Positions 34,494 to 34,582 of a stretch of 34,582 nt of DNA are shown here, piece by piece (position 1 is the first letter of the stretch; each line of letters starts with the position of its first letter). Below the pieces are notes generated by a model. The model had not been told where the DNA came from. It made no database searches and saw only the letters and a program-made list of their open reading frames with translations. The stretch comes from Acidobacteriota bacterium (GTDB taxonomy: Bacteria > Acidobacteriota > Polarisedimenticolia > J045), in contig JALOKP010000044.1 of assembly GCA_025456425.1 (NCBI GenBank), positions 1 through 34,582 of the forward strand, given 5' to 3'. The position numbers and the translations under genes were made by a program.

Positions 34494-34582
34494 ATGAAAT
34501 GGCGAACGAAGCCCGTCGAAACCGTGCGTCCCTCGCGCTTCCGGCCCCCCTTCTGCCCCTGGCCAGACTGCCCCGCCCATCA
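34494..34582 (+). CDS. possible N-terminus of a zinc-ribbon (transposase-like) protein, cut by window edge
   Basis: An ORF opens at ATG 34494 and runs off the right edge (29 residues visible). It reads [16 protein letters not shown], then [13 protein letters not shown]. The Cys-x4-Cys-x2-His pattern after RPPF resembles the N-terminal zinc ribbon of some bacterial transposase-like proteins. There is no ribosome site and no terminal inverted repeat in view. With so little sequence it could be chance. Confidence 0.3.
   Translation, partial: MKWRTKPVETVRPSRFRPPFCPWPDCPAH

Noticed and set aside
34305-34580. A 91-codon minus-strand frame upstream of rho
   Set aside because: It spans the rho promoter, has no ribosome site or motif, and has low-complexity composition.

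Overview
This is a very GC-rich, gene-dense bacterial chromosome segment. A Gram-negative (diderm) host is suggested by an EnvC-like murein hydrolase activator, the lipoprotein enzymes LspA and Lgt, and many two-component proteins. DUF4388 and PilZ response regulators, a bactofilin, and a eukaryote-like (type 2) IleS with an extra inserted domain recall Acidobacteriota or Myxococcota. That placement is inference from gene content only. I see no prophage, CRISPR array, rRNA or complete mobile element. Only an 89-base edge ORF at the right end hints at a transposase-like zinc-ribbon protein.

Layout. 1-1152 (-) is the N-terminal part of a proline-catabolic P5C dehydrogenase, divergent from a PAS/GAF histidine kinase and its receiver (1287-3804) and glgC (3890-5155). 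A convergent SprT-like metallopeptidase follows (5160-5600). 5704-9613 (-) is one tightly coupled run, lspA-lgt-rluD-DUF2520-secreted protein. Divergent from it are ileS, a cysteine desulfurase and a bactofilin (9751-14756), then a sigma-54 activator (14856-15902) and tRNA-Gly(CCC). 16265-19200 carries a degenerate receiver-PilZ protein coupled to a membrane histidine kinase. A TrmH-type rRNA/tRNA methyltransferase (-) is divergent from an alkaline-phosphatase-superfamily membrane protein and an EnvC-like protein (20094-23542). A HAD-like protein and trxB (-) are divergent from a receiver-DUF4388 regulator, recG and an EamA transporter (25388-29371). The window closes with a leftward operon rho-rpoZ-pepA-SDR-steroid-reductase-like (34191 to 29391) behind a good sigma-70 promoter.

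Two normally essential or near-essential genes, ileS and rho, are broken in the same manner. Each lacks a conserved stretch of about 25-30 codons and changes frame at the join. I regard misassembly as the leading explanation and a real deletion as the alternative. In ileS the broken frame stays open and runs in frame into the cysteine desulfurase, so an automatic caller would report a false 1.5-thousand-residue fusion.

Translation signals are distinctive. Nine gene pairs join by a four-base GTGA or TTGA stop/start overlap. GTG and TTG starts are common, and the EnvC-like gene seems to use CTG. Several proteins are degenerate family members: a receiver with Glu for the phospho-Asp, a HAD protein with Glu for the nucleophile, and a LytM domain lacking its HxH. 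No unmistakably new multi-gene system is evident. The best leads are a SprT-like protease ending in a sliding-clamp-type motif, the coupled 3beta-HSD-like plus 5alpha-reductase-like pair, and the phosphatase-superfamily protein with an internal membrane hairpin coupled to EnvC.
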